Shown piece after piece: positions 39,882 through 40,388 of a stretch of DNA of 40,388 nt. Under the pieces are notes generated by a model, which saw nothing but the letters and a program-made list of their open reading frames with translations, was not told the DNA's origin and did not search any database. Both the position numbers and the translations under genes were made by a program. Each line of letters begins with the position of its first letter. Position 1 is the stretch's first letter. This stretch comes from Collinsella aerofaciens (GTDB lineage Bacteria > Actinomycetota > Coriobacteriia > Coriobacteriales > Coriobacteriaceae): assembly GCF_901212495.1 (NCBI RefSeq), contig NZ_CAAKNY010000070.1, positions 1-40,388 of the forward strand, given 5' to 3'.

Positions 39882-40388
39882 ATGAGCAAGAACCTCTCCC
39901 AGCAGGTCGTTCTCGACCGCCGCGGCTTTGTCGCCGCCACTTTCGCAACCGTTGCCGGCCTTGGTCTTGCCGGCTGCTCCGACACCAGCGCCGAGGCCGA
40001 CAAGGGCTCCGCCGCCTCTTCCAAGAGCTCTGATGACACCAAGGCTTCCACCACGCTCGACGCCAAGGCATTCGACAAGCTCGTCGACAACGGCCCCAAG
40101 GCCGACGACACCGCCATCGCCGCCAGCACCTGGGCCACGGCCGTCAAGAATGCCGGCGTCTTTAAGATCGGCAGCGTCCAGACCTCCACGCTCTTCTCCC
40201 TCCTCAACGAGAAGGATGGCAAGACCCGCGGCTTCGATGCCGGCATCGCACAGCTCCTGTCCAACTACATCCTGGGCGAGAACAAGGTCGAGATCACGCA
40301 GGTGACCTCCGACACGCGCGAGTCCGTGCTGCAGAATGGCCAGGTCGACGCCGTCTTTGCCACCTACACCATCACCGATGAGCGCAAG
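39882..40388 (+). CDS. solute-binding lipoprotein of an amino-acid-type ABC transporter (5' part)
   Basis: The gene runs off the window; 169 codons are seen. The N terminus has twin arginines at residues 13-14 (DRRGFVAATFATVAGLGLAGC) cited as motif parts RRGF and LAGC; the lipobox cysteine is residue 32, so it is a lipoprotein probably exported by Sec or Tat. A Ser/Lys/Ala-rich linker follows, then a periplasmic-binding-protein type 2 start (FKIGSVQTSTLFSLLNEKDGKTRGFDAGIAQLL), cited by FKIGSVQ and GFDAGIAQLL, as in glutamate/polar amino acid binding proteins. AAAGGTG precedes the ATG. Transport partners lie outside the window. Lgt (12397-13218) would lipidate it. Confidence 0.85.
   Translation, partial: MSKNLSQQVVLDRRGFVAATFATVAGLGLAGCSDTSAEADKGSAASSKSSDDTKASTTLDAKAFDKLVDNGPKADDTAIAASTWATAVKNAGVFKIGSVQTSTLFSLLNEKDGKTRGFDAGIAQLLSNYILGENKVEITQVTSDTRESVLQNGQVDAVFATYTITDERK

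Overview
The window is high-GC DNA from what looks like a gut actinobacterium of class Coriobacteriia, most likely Collinsella. This rests on recognised protein families and style: a large fused 2-hydroxyacyl-CoA dehydratase activase, an OPT transporter, an AmaP/DUF2273/Asp23 operon, an LAQTG-type sorted surface protein, and clean AGGAG ribosome binding sites. No reference comparison was possible. No rRNA, tRNA, integrase or CRISPR array was recognised.

Layout. 0-3.4 kb: divergent amidohydrolase and M20 peptidase. 3.4-6.1 kb: three minus-strand genes for zinc-ribbon/membrane proteins (DUF2752, DUF4234-like, DUF4013-like). 6.2-9.9 kb: YitT family protein, the envelope-stress type operon amaP-DUF2273-asp23, and a YebC regulator. 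10-15.3 kb: large polytopic membrane protein, lgt, NifU-like protein, deoxycytidylate deaminase and coaX, all on the minus strand. 15.5-17.2 kb: OPT transporter. 17.4-20.9 kb: a giant coiled-coil, CAP-like, sortase-anchored surface protein whose reading frame is broken at a run of eight G. 21.2-22.9 kb: DUF389 membrane protein and a small anchored protein. 23-24.5 kb: an aryl-sulfotransferase remnant and a 3-hydroxyacyl-CoA dehydrogenase interrupted by an in-frame TAG. 24.9-30.4 kb: a 1589-residue dehydratase activase/HgdB-like fusion under a TetR regulator. 30.4-31.2 kb: gene-poor stretch packed with palindromes and holding a 41-residue hydrophobic/basic peptide gene. 31.2-34.4 kb: HAD phosphatase, MFS transporter and its TetR regulator, and a decayed PII gene. 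34.5-38.1 kb: ABC-type membrane protein, HD protein, and dxs. 38.2-38.4 kb: a regular array of alternating inverted repeats. 38.4-40.4 kb: iron alcohol dehydrogenase and the start of a solute-binding lipoprotein gene that runs off the end.

What stands out. Three families of dispersed palindromic repeats can be seen by eye. One has a GGGACAG core (eight members, four of them fused to gene stop codons). One is a 27-nt element at 13.7 and 15.3 kb. One is a three-unit, BIME-like array at 38.2 kb. Other candidates for undescribed biology are the G8 tract in the surface protein, the 41-residue peptide with a LexA-box-like upstream palindrome, a perfect 21-bp hairpin that buries the ribosome binding site of the HAD gene, and a shared TGTTRCGCAACA palindrome placed about 65-75 nt upstream of two unrelated envelope genes. 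The metabolic genes (dxs, coaX, lgt, deoxycytidylate deaminase, NifU-like) look like ordinary housekeeping.
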